A DNA stretch of 61,629 nt from Deltaproteobacteria bacterium (GTDB lineage: Bacteria > Myxococcota_A > Polyangia > Polyangiales > Ga0077539), in the NCBI GenBank assembly GCA_030694465.1, contig JAUXYJ010000064.1, forward strand, positions 1 through 61,629. The letters are read 5' to 3'. The notes below the pieces were generated by a model. The model saw only the letters and a program-made list of their open reading frames with translations. It did not search any database and was not told the DNA's origin. This document shows, piece by piece, positions 24,720-32,436 of the stretch. The position numbers were made by a program, and so were the translations under genes. Numbering within the stretch: position 1 is the first letter of the stretch; each line of letters starts with the position of its first letter.

Positions 24720-26417
24720 ATGCGTTTGCGTTGGTGTGTAGCGTTTGGGTGTCTCGCGGCGGCGACCACGAGCTGTTCGGAGATGCGTGGGTTTCCTACG
24801 GATACGTTGAGCGGAAGCGACGCGTCGACGCAGGACGTGCAGAACGACTTGGCCACGCCGATGGATGTCGCGATGGACCAGGTCACGCCGCCCGAGGACA
24901 GCGCGCCCGGTGAAGACGCGGTCGGTCAGGACGCCGTGGTGCGACCTGACGTGGCCATCGGGCCCGTCGATGAAGTGATCCGCTTGCCCGGCGCCGCGAT
25001 GAACGCGGACACGCTCTTTGCGGACCCACCCGTGGCGGGTGTCCCTGCACCGACGATTGTGTATCCCACGTCGGGGACAGTGATCCCGCCCAACCTGACG
25101 GGGCTTGAGTATCACCTGCGTGGACCGAGCGGCGTGCAGCTGTTTGAGCTGTCTTTTGTCGGTCGCAATGGTCGCGTGCGTGTGTACAGCACGTGCACTG
25201 CCGTGGCCGATGGGTGTGTGGTCTCGCTCACGGACGAGGCGATGGGGCACATGGCCAACGCGTCGATCGGTGGCGAGCTCGCGGTGAGTGTGCGCGCGCG
25301 CACGAGCGCTGGCGCGGGCATGGCGGCGACTGGGCGCCTCGGGATGTCCTCGAACGAGATGCGCGGCGGCGTGTACTACTGGAGCTCGGCGGGCGCGATT
25401 ATGCGCTACGAGTTTGGGCTCCCAGGAGCACGACGAGAAGCGTTTTTGCAGGGCGATCCGATTAACTGTGTGGGCTGTCACGCGCTCTCGCGAGACGGCA
25501 CGCGGATGAGCGTGGGCCGAGGGATTCCGGGGCCGGCGGTGTCGAGCACCTACGACGTGATGTCTCGGATGACCGTGGGCGGAAACTACGGATCGAACTT
25601 TGGGACCTTCTCGCCGGACAACGCCAAGCTGCTCACGTCCAACGGGGCCACGCTCACTGTTGTGGACACGATGACTGGGATGGCTGTCAGTGGGTTTCCG
25701 ACGGGCACGCAGGGCACGCAGCCCGACTGGTCGCCCGATGGGGCCAACATTGTGTTCTCGCTGCCCGCGATGCCGCCCCCGCTGGGCTTTGGGCAGCCGG
25801 GGCACAACGCGCCCGCGAATCTTATGCTCATGGCGTACAACAGCGGCACGGGGCGCTTTGGCTCTACCCGTGTGCTCGTGTCTGCGATGGGCGAGAACAA
25901 CTATTATCCGAGCATCGCGCCGGACTCTTCGTGGGTGTTGTTTAACCGCTCGTCGGGCGGCTCGTACGACGCCCCGGATGCGCAGCTCTGGGCGGTCTCT
26001 ACCACGCACGCGCCGGTGCGGTTGCAAGCCGCAGATGGCACTGGCGACCTCGGAAACTCTTGGCCGCGGTGGTCACCGTTTCGAGACACCTACGACGGAA
26101 CGACGCTGTATTGGCTCACGTTTTCGAGCCGACGTGACTACGGCTTGCGCCTTCGCAACCAGAGCATGGCGCGAGACAACCAGAAGGTGCAGCTCTGGAT
26201 GGCGGGCTTTAGGCTCGACCGCTCTGAGATGCGGCTTGATCCCTCGACGCCAGCGTTTTGGCTGCCATTTCAGGCGCTCAACGCGGGCAATCACATCGCG
26301 CAATGGACCGCGCAGATCCGTCGTCGCACGTGCACCGCGGACACGGAGTGCGCGCCGGGCGAGCGATGTGTTCCGCTCGCGACCGTGGGCGGGAGCCGCT
26401 GCGTAGGCGGCGGATAA
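24720..26417 (+). CDS. Beta-propeller lipoprotein with a CxxCH motif
   Basis: A 565-residue protein. The signal sequence ends T-T-S-C, followed by an Asp-rich linker of about 70 residues. Residues about 95-200 form a beta-sandwich-like domain. Residue blocks from about 250 onward show TolB/PD40-like propeller blades (F-S-P-D-N-A-K-L-L, P-D-W-S-P-D-G-A-N-I-V-F, I-A-P-D-S-S-W-V-L-F). Just before the propeller is N-C-V-G-C-H-A-L-S-R-D-G, a CxxCH motif that could bind haem c. The end is Cys-rich (C-T-A-D-T-E-C-A-P-G-E-R-C). No known enzyme is matched; an outer-membrane electron-transfer or sensor role is possible. Confidence 0.65.
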   Translation: MRLRWCVAFGCLAAATTSCSEMRGFPTDTLSGSDASTQDVQNDLATPMDVAMDQVTPPEDSAPGEDAVGQDAVVRPDVAIGPVDEVIRLPGAAMNADTLFADPPVAGVPAPTIVYPTSGTVIPPNLTGLEYHLRGPSGVQLFELSFVGRNGRVRVYSTCTAVADGCVVSLTDEAMGHMANASIGGELAVSVRARTSAGAGMAATGRLGMSSNEMRGGVYYWSSAGAIMRYEFGLPGARREAFLQGDPINCVGCHALSRDGTRMSVGRGIPGPAVSSTYDVMSRMTVGGNYGSNFGTFSPDNAKLLTSNGATLTVVDTMTGMAVSGFPTGTQGTQPDWSPDGANIVFSLPAMPPPLGFGQPGHNAPANLMLMAYNSGTGRFGSTRVLVSAMGENNYYPSIAPDSSWVLFNRSSGGSYDAPDAQLWAVSTTHAPVRLQAADGTGDLGNSWPRWSPFRDTYDGTTLYWLTFSSRRDYGLRLRNQSMARDNQKVQLWMAGFRLDRSEMRLDPSTPAFWLPFQALNAGNHIAQWTAQIRRRTCTADTECAPGERCVPLATVGGSRCVGGG

Positions 26418-26420
26418 GCG

Positions 26421-28496
26421 CTACTCGCGCTCGGTGCTGTACTGCCGCCCCGTGTCCCACACGATGCGGTAGGGCCGCGCTTGCACAATGATCATTTCGC
26501 GCGCGGGGGTGACCAAGAACTCGATGTCCATCGCGCGTCCGTCGAGCCAGTTGCCCCCTGGGATAAATCCCGAGTGAATGAGTGACAGCGCAGACGAGAG
26601 CGAGCGCACCTCGGGGTCGCTCAGGATCGTGCGCCCACCGTTGCGTGACGAAGTGGACAGCCGCTCGATAAAGCCGGGCGGTGGGTACGTGTAAAAGAAC
26701 AACTGCTCTGGAATTTCGCCATTCGAAGCGCTGGTGACGCCCTCATCACGGACCTGGGCGTTGATGAAGTGCCCAGGGCGGTTGGCGTCAAACGGGTTGC
26801 CTGTGATCGCGACTCCGGTGGCGGCGGCCCCATCGACGCTCTCTTGGACGAGGACGGCCATGGCGACGCGGGGCTGTGCGATGCGAAAGTACGAGCGCTC
26901 TTCGTAGGCTTGGTAGTTCCAGACGCTGGACCAGACCTCGCGGAGGCCATCGGCGAGCTGCGCGTCGGTGAAGGCCGCGGGGATGGCCGTGGAGCTGTAG
27001 AGCCCTGCGCCATTAAACCCCTCGAGGTCTTCGGCGTTGGTGCTCGAACGCAATCGTACACGGTGTCCGCTGGCCACGATCTGCGCGATGCGTGCGCGAA
27101 CTGCGCGCAACAGCGCGGGATCCACCGGTGCGCGGCGGATGTGTGCGCGCAAATTGGTGAGCGCTTGTTGGCGCGCCTCGGGGTTGTCACTGAAGGCTGT
27201 GCTGCGAAGATATCCCTGCAATTCTGCTTGGATTCCGTCGCTGCGCATGTGAGCGAGGTACGCTGAGAAGGGCACGACGAACCCGGGCGGGACGCGAAAT
27301 CCTCCGTTGCGGATCCGAGCGACCTCGCCGAGCTGTGCGGCTTTGGCTCCGGCGATGCGCACATCGGTGCGTCGCAAATCGCTGACAGAACGCAGCTCAG
27401 AGAAGCGCTCGTCGAGCTCGGGGGTAAAGTCCACCGAGGGTCTGCGCGAGGCCCACGAGCGCTCGGCGTCTTGCTGCGTCGCGGCCTCGACGGACCACTC
27501 TTGTCCGGTGACACGGAGGCGCACCAAGCGGCCATCGAGCGCGCGCAGCGCCGTGTTGGTCATGGCGTCGCGGAGGGCCATGTTGGGCGTGCCGCGGTTG
27601 GCCGAGAGGATCGCGATGTGGCTCAAGGGCGTCTGCAATTGTGCAGTGATGACACCACTGCAGACGGGCAGATCCAGGGGGACGTCGGAGAGCACGACGA
27701 GGTCGGTGCGGCGCACGGTGGCGGGGGTCGGCGCGGTGGTGTGAAACCGGAGGTATCCGTAGGCCTCGCCAGTGTTGAGCGCTTGGTAGTGGGTGTTGGC
27801 GAAGAGCTCGTTGGTGGTGACGACGGGGATGCGCGCGCGGATGGTGTCGATCGCGGCGAGGTGCTGCGAGGCGATCGCGTGAAAGCGCAATTCTCGGCCA
27901 AAATACAGGCGATCACGGACTCGCTCAAACGCGGCCATTGAGCGATCAGGCGCGTAGACGTCTTGCGCGATGAGCTCAAAGGCCCACACGTTTTGGTCTC
28001 GGTAATGGACGAGCGAGGCTTGGACAAAGCGTCGCTCGTTGGCGAGGTACTCGCGGCGCCAGAAGGTCTCGGCGTCGGGGATCGGCAGCCCCGGTCGTCC
28101 GAGAAAACGTCGGATGAAGAAATAGTGAATTTCCCAGCGTCTTGTCTGGAGAAAATACACTTGGCCGTCGCTCAGATCGATGACGACTTTGACCGTGTCG
28201 GTGTGGGCGCTGTTGTCGCGTTCGCGGCGGGCGGCGAGCGCGTTCCACGCGGTCTCGTTGTCGATGCGCGGGAGAAAATCGCCGTCGGCGGTCACGCGTC
28301 CTGGCGATCCCGACGCATCGACTGGGGTGCCGGCGTCGTCGCCGGGGATGGTCGGAGGGGCCTGCTGGATGATCACCCCGCCGCTGTTTTGTCTGGGATT
28401 TGTCTGCGCGATTTGCACTGTCGCGGGACGCGGCGGTGTGCACTGTGTGAGAGCCAACAGAGTCAACGGGAGAGTCCAGCGTGCGCGATGCTTCAT
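26421..28496 (-). CDS. Exported PEP/pyruvate-dikinase-like lipoprotein
   Basis: A 691-residue protein. The signal peptide ends L-A-L-T-Q-C, lipid site Cys19. An N-terminal region of unknown fold (about 75-255) comes first. It is followed by a PEP-utilising swivel domain with catalytic-type His293 in T-P-L-S-H-I-A-I-L-S, then a C-terminal ATP-grasp domain with A-G-A-K-A-A-Q-L-G, R-V-P-P-G-F-V-V-P, R-S-S-T-N-A-E-D-L-E-G-F-N-G-A-G and a final Q-A-R-P. The order His-domain then ATP-grasp is that of glucan,water dikinases rather than PEP synthase. An ATP-dependent domain outside the cytoplasm is unusual. The ATG at 28496 directly precedes the signal sequence. It converges on the propeller gene and diverges from the phosphatase gene. 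Confidence 0.75.
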   Translation of the reverse strand: MKHRARWTLPLTLLALTQCTPPRPATVQIAQTNPRQNSGGVIIQQAPPTIPGDDAGTPVDASGSPGRVTADGDFLPRIDNETAWNALAARRERDNSAHTDTVKVVIDLSDGQVYFLQTRRWEIHYFFIRRFLGRPGLPIPDAETFWRREYLANERRFVQASLVHYRDQNVWAFELIAQDVYAPDRSMAAFERVRDRLYFGRELRFHAIASQHLAAIDTIRARIPVVTTNELFANTHYQALNTGEAYGYLRFHTTAPTPATVRRTDLVVLSDVPLDLPVCSGVITAQLQTPLSHIAILSANRGTPNMALRDAMTNTALRALDGRLVRLRVTGQEWSVEAATQQDAERSWASRRPSVDFTPELDERFSELRSVSDLRRTDVRIAGAKAAQLGEVARIRNGGFRVPPGFVVPFSAYLAHMRSDGIQAELQGYLRSTAFSDNPEARQQALTNLRAHIRRAPVDPALLRAVRARIAQIVASGHRVRLRSSTNAEDLEGFNGAGLYSSTAIPAAFTDAQLADGLREVWSSVWNYQAYEERSYFRIAQPRVAMAVLVQESVDGAAATGVAITGNPFDANRPGHFINAQVRDEGVTSASNGEIPEQLFFYTYPPPGFIERLSTSSRNGGRTILSDPEVRSLSSALSLIHSGFIPGGNWLDGRAMDIEFLVTPAREMIIVQARPYRIVWDTGRQYSTERE

Positions 28497-28576
28497 GGCG
28501 GTGTGCATGGTACGCGCCATCTGCATCAAAGGTTGGCTCTCTCCTGTCGAACGTGGCAGTCAGAGCACCCACAGCG

Positions 28577-29350
28577 ATGGACACACCCGAAGCTCGCGCG
28601 GGGCGCGTGATTGCCATGTCGACCTTGCGGTGGACCGCGCTGTTGTTCGTCACGGACCTCGCGGTCTGGGGCTACGCGGTGTGGCTCTATGCGCTGGGAT
28701 TGCCAGTGATTTCGCTGCTGCTTGCGTGGAGCGCGCTCTCACTCTTGGTGGTCACGGGGCTGTATGGCTGGGCGTGCTTAGGCCACAACCCAGGGCCCTG
28801 GATGGCTGACGCCATGCCTTGGTGGGCGCGGCCCGTGTTGTGGCCCTTTAGGCTCGTAGCGTGGTCTCTGATGGTGGTGCTGCGGCGTGTGCGTGGCGCG
28901 AGCGCGGCGCCCACCGAGGTGTGCGAGGGGCTGTGGCTCGGGATGCATCCGGCCACGTCTGAGCTAGAGATTTTGTTGCTAAACAAAGTCCATGGAGTGA
29001 TTGATCTGTGTGCAGAATTGCAGCCCGTTGCGCAGGTGTGTGTTGCCCCGTTTGAGAGGCTCTCGGTGCCTGTGCTCGATCGCTGTGTTGCGACGCAGGC
29101 AGAGCTAAACGAGCTGGTGATGTGGGCGCTGGCGCAGCGAGCGCAGGGGCGCGCGGTGTATGTGCACTGCGCGTTTGGGCGAGGGCGGAGCGCGATGGTG
29201 GCCGCCGTGTTGCTTTTGGCGATGGGCGAGGCGCGAGACTGCGAAGAGGCCCTCGCGCGGGTCAAAGCCAAGCGGCCGAGCGTGAGCGTCAAGGGAGACC
29301 AGAGGCTCGCGCTTGAGCGCTGGTATGCAGCGAAATCACTCGCGAAGTGA
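28577..29350 (+). CDS. Membrane-anchored dual-specificity phosphatase-like protein
   Basis: A 257-residue protein with hydrophobic segments at about 19-40, 43-65 and possibly 88-104. A cysteine phosphatase domain follows, with P-loop H-C-A-F-G-R-G-R-S (Cys198, Arg204) and candidate general acid Asp168 in S-V-P-V-L-D. The N-terminal part of the domain (E-G-L-W-L-G at about 117-122) fits DSP/PTP-like families. It may remove phosphate from Ser/Thr/Tyr proteins or from lipids at the inner membrane. The last 15 bases overlap the convergent BMP gene. The ATG at 28577 gives a short leader; an internal ATG at residue 14 is an alternative. Confidence 0.75.
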   Translation: MDTPEARAGRVIAMSTLRWTALLFVTDLAVWGYAVWLYALGLPVISLLLAWSALSLLVVTGLYGWACLGHNPGPWMADAMPWWARPVLWPFRLVAWSLMVVLRRVRGASAAPTEVCEGLWLGMHPATSELEILLLNKVHGVIDLCAELQPVAQVCVAPFERLSVPVLDRCVATQAELNELVMWALAQRAQGRAVYVHCAFGRGRSAMVAAVLLLAMGEARDCEEALARVKAKRPSVSVKGDQRLALERWYAAKSLAK

Positions 29351-30397
29351 GCTTAGGTCTACACGGAGCGTGCCCTGAGAGATCTGCGCGCGCAGGGCCT
29401 CGACGCGGGTGATGGTGTCTGCGCTGAGGTGCCGCGCGTGGGGACCGCGTGAGACCCAGTCGACGGCGCCCTCTGCGAGCCCTAGGACGCGGATTCCGCT
29501 GGGGCCGCGTGGAAACTGGCCCATGGCGACCGAGCGGATGGTGTCAAACACGGCCACGTCGACGCGCTTGATCATCGAGGTGAGCACGGCGTCGGGCATC
29601 TCGTCGTACTGGTCTGCATCGACGCCGATCGCGAGGCGACGGAGCCGGTGTGCGGCGACGAAGACTCCGTGGCCTGTGGTTCCCGAGGCATGAAAGATCA
29701 CGTCGACGCCCTGGGCGTACTGTGCGCTCGCGAGGGCCTCTCCGCGCGCGGGGTCGCGAAACGCGTTGGGAGTGCTGCCGGCGTACGCTGCGGACACACG
29801 GCACGTGGGGCAGACGGCGCGCACGCCGAGCCGGTAGCCGCCTTCGAACTTGCGGATCAGTGGGATGTCCATTCCGCCGACGAAGCCTACGTGCTGCGAG
29901 CGCGAGGTGAGGGCTGCTGCGGCGCCGACGAGAAAGCAGCCTTCTTCTTCGCGAAATCCGAGCCCGACGACGTTGTCTGGGACCGCGCCTTGCTCGGCGG
30001 GCGCGTAATCTACGCAGGCAAAACGCACGGTGGGATAATCTCGTGCGACCTCGTCCACGTCGCGCGAGAACATGTAGCCCACGCCCACGACGAGGTCGAA
30101 CCCTCGGGCGGCAAACAAGCGCAGCGCGCTCACCCGGTCGTCGGCGTCCATGGGCTCGACGTACTCGACGGTGGCGCCGAGCTCACGGCGTGCGCGGGCG
30201 AGGCCTGCGTAGGCGGCGTCGTTGAAGCTCTTGTCTCCGCGACCTCCGACGTCAAAGACTAAGCCAATACGTACCGCGCGCATGCCAGGCGCGGGCGTCG
30301 CGTGGGCTGCGGTGGGGTCTGCGCGGCGGGCCGGGAGCGCGCAGGTCGCGAACGCGGCAAATACGGAGAGCGCGGTCCAGCGTTGGGTTGGGGTCAT
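29336..30397 (-). CDS. BMP-family solute-binding lipoprotein (PnrA-like, nucleoside type)
   Basis: A 353-residue protein. The leader ends near F-A-A-F-A-T-C, a likely lipobox. The mature domain shows PnrA/BMP hallmarks: R-I-G-L-V-F-D-V-G-G-R-G-D-K-S-F-N-D near its start, the hinge F-D-L-V-V-G-V-G-Y-M-F, F-V-G-G-M-D-I-P-L-I-R-K-F-E-G-G-Y, and D-V-I-F-H-A-S-G-T-T-G-H-G-V. Such proteins bring purine nucleosides or related ligands to ABC transporters. The matching permease and ATPase genes are about 13 kb downstream (43506-46944) on the same strand. The ATG at 30397 gives a normal signal peptide, whereas the frame continues open upstream. Confidence 0.85.
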   Translation of the reverse strand: MTPTQRWTALSVFAAFATCALPARRADPTAAHATPAPGMRAVRIGLVFDVGGRGDKSFNDAAYAGLARARRELGATVEYVEPMDADDRVSALRLFAARGFDLVVGVGYMFSRDVDEVARDYPTVRFACVDYAPAEQGAVPDNVVGLGFREEEGCFLVGAAAALTSRSQHVGFVGGMDIPLIRKFEGGYRLGVRAVCPTCRVSAAYAGSTPNAFRDPARGEALASAQYAQGVDVIFHASGTTGHGVFVAAHRLRRLAIGVDADQYDEMPDAVLTSMIKRVDVAVFDTIRSVAMGQFPRGPSGIRVLGLAEGAVDWVSRGPHARHLSADTITRVEALRAQISQGTLRVDLSSLRE

Positions 30398-30457
30398 GGT
30401 GAGTAGGGGTGGGGCAGAGCATACCCGCGATGCAGAGGCTGATAGCATCCTCGAACG

Positions 30458-31327
30458 ATGGGTAAGGTCGCTTGTTGGAGCATGACGCTGTGCGTGTCGT
30501 TGAGTCTTGGCCGAGTCGCGCATGGGCAGACCTCGGTCGCTTCTGCGCTGCCGACGGCGGCGCGCACGGAGCTCGCGCAGACGCATTTTCGCACGGGGAT
30601 GCAGTACTTTGACCTCCGTCGATTTGCGGACGCGGCGGTTGAGTTTGAGCGTGTGTTTGAGTTTACGGGGCAGACCGAGCTGCTCTACAACATCGCGCGC
30701 TCCCACGAAGAGGCCGGAAATGTGCGCCGCGCCGTCGAGACCTACGAGCGATTTCAGCAGGCGCTTCCCAGCGGATTCGACGCTGTCACCATTCGCGCGC
30801 GCGTCGAAGCGCTGCGCTCGCGGCTGCCTAGCGAGACGCAGCCTACGGCCGAGGCTCCACGCTGTGTCCCCGAGGCTCCGAGCGCGCAAGAGACCCCGCG
30901 AGAGACCCCGCGAGAGCGTGTGATTGCGCCGATCGCGGCACCTGCGCCGCCGTTGTTGCAGCTGCGTACGCGGGTGCAATTCGAGCGCAGCGCGTTTGCC
31001 GAAGTGGGCCCATGGATCGCGGTGAGCGCGGGCGCCGTGCTGGGAGGGTTCTCTGTATGGCAGAGCCTCAATGCCCAGCAAATGATCACGCGGATTGATC
31101 AGGCCAACCGCGGACAGGGGACCTGGACCCTTGAGACGCAGCGGGCGTATGAGAGCGCTCCGACGACGAGCGCCCTCGCGTGGGGGCTGGGCGCAGGCGC
31201 GGCGACGCTGCTGAGCGCAGGGATCGTGTGGTTGCTCGCGCGTGGGCCTGGCGAGCGTCGCGAGATGGTGGTGGCCGCGGTCCCCACGGCGAGCGGTGCA
31301 GCGTTGGTGATCGGCGGGAGGCTGTGA
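30458..31327 (+). CDS. Exported TPR-like protein with two C-terminal membrane segments
   Basis: A 289-residue protein with a signal sequence ending near V-A-H-G-Q. Two to three TPR-like helix pairs cover about 38-120 (F-R-T-G-M-Q-Y-F-D-L-R-R-F-A-D-A-A and L-L-Y-N-I-A-R-S-H-E-E-A-G). A Pro/Glu linker with a repeated R-E-T-P follows. Two hydrophobic segments lie at about 185-203 and 238-260. This pattern is common among Myxococcota envelope proteins of unknown function. The stop shares a base with the next gene's ATG (TGATG), so the two are co-transcribed. Confidence 0.65.
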   Translation: MGKVACWSMTLCVSLSLGRVAHGQTSVASALPTAARTELAQTHFRTGMQYFDLRRFADAAVEFERVFEFTGQTELLYNIARSHEEAGNVRRAVETYERFQQALPSGFDAVTIRARVEALRSRLPSETQPTAEAPRCVPEAPSAQETPRETPRERVIAPIAAPAPPLLQLRTRVQFERSAFAEVGPWIAVSAGAVLGGFSVWQSLNAQQMITRIDQANRGQGTWTLETQRAYESAPTTSALAWGLGAGAATLLSAGIVWLLARGPGERREMVVAAVPTASGAALVIGGRL

Positions 31328-32313
31328 TGCGCGCTGTGTGGTGTTGGGCCTGGATTGCGATGAGCGCGTTGGTGGGCTGTGGCGTCGCGCCGCTCGATCG
31401 CACTGGGGTGATTCGCTGCGGAACGGACATCGCAGATGGCGGCTGTCCCACGCGCTTTGAGTGCCGCTCGGGGCGCTGTTGTCCCAGTGATTCGCCTGCG
31501 AATATGTGCCCCATCGAGGTCTCGCGAGATGGCTCTGTGCGCTGCCCCAACGACCGCAACTGTCCTGGGGGGCTCGTGTGCACGTTTGATCGCTGTTGTC
31601 CCGCGGATGGCAGCGGCACAGGGCTGTGCGGCGCGCAGCGCGTGGGGGCTGCGTGTGCAGACGACGTGTCCTGTGGGCCAGGGCTGCGCTGCTTTGAGAG
31701 CAATCCGCAGAGTTTTACGAGGATTCCGGGCGGCTATTGTGCGCCGCCGACCGAGTGCGTAGCCAATGACAACAACTGCGGGCCCTCGGGCGTGTGTGTC
31801 TCGGGCACATGCTATGCGCGCTGCATTGTGACGCCAGGGAGCGAGGTCTCACAGTGCATCTCACAGACCCCGAGCTCTCGCAGCGCGTACTCGTGTCGTC
31901 GGCTGAGCTTCGACGTCAACGCGACCGATGGCGCTTGCCTGCCCGATTGCAACGCAGACCCGAGTGTCTGTGCGGTGGGTTCGATCTGTCAGCCCGATGG
32001 CTTTTGTGATGGCCGTTGCACACAGAGCACAGAGTGTCCTGGCGCGCAGTTTGAGTGTGAGAGCAGCCGGTGTGAGCAACGGTTCTTGGCTTGCAATGTC
32101 ACTGCAGATTGCAACGAGCGCGGTGGGAGCTACCTGTCGTGCCAGCAGCGTCCTGGGTTTGCGGTGGTGAGCGGCAGGGTGTGTGTGCTCAACCGGACGA
32201 CGCGCTGCCCTGACACACCGTGCCCCATGCCAACGTCGTCGGCCGAGTACACGGTGACGTATCCGTGTGAGGGAGGCGAGTGCCTCGTGCGCGTGCAGCC
32301 GCGTCGTCCGTAG
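31327..32313 (+). CDS. Cysteine-rich lipoprotein
   Basis: A 328-residue protein. The signal sequence ends A-L-V-G-C. The mature part holds several dozen Cys residues in irregular C-x(4-8)-C units (for example C-R-S-G-R-C-C-P and C-T-F-D-R-C-C-P), typical of disulphide-rich surface lipoproteins of Myxococcota. No catalytic motif is seen. It is coupled to the TPR gene upstream by a TGATG overlap. A protective or adhesive surface role is a guess. Confidence 0.65.
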   Translation: MRAVWCWAWIAMSALVGCGVAPLDRTGVIRCGTDIADGGCPTRFECRSGRCCPSDSPANMCPIEVSRDGSVRCPNDRNCPGGLVCTFDRCCPADGSGTGLCGAQRVGAACADDVSCGPGLRCFESNPQSFTRIPGGYCAPPTECVANDNNCGPSGVCVSGTCYARCIVTPGSEVSQCISQTPSSRSAYSCRRLSFDVNATDGACLPDCNADPSVCAVGSICQPDGFCDGRCTQSTECPGAQFECESSRCEQRFLACNVTADCNERGGSYLSCQQRPGFAVVSGRVCVLNRTTRCPDTPCPMPTSSAEYTVTYPCEGGECLVRVQPRRP

Positions 32314-32436
32314 GCGCCGCTCATGGGCAAATTCGTGCAGAAAATCCCTGCAAAACCAGGACTCAATGGTGTGACAGAGTATGTCCGAAGAGTTCTCGCG
32401 TATTGGCTCTGTGAGGGCTAGTGTACGCGCACGCGT

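Noticed and set aside
24630..26027. A 465-codon minus-strand frame opposite the propeller lipoprotein
   Set aside because: Arg/His-rich shadow; the plus strand has a signal peptide, lipobox and propeller blades.
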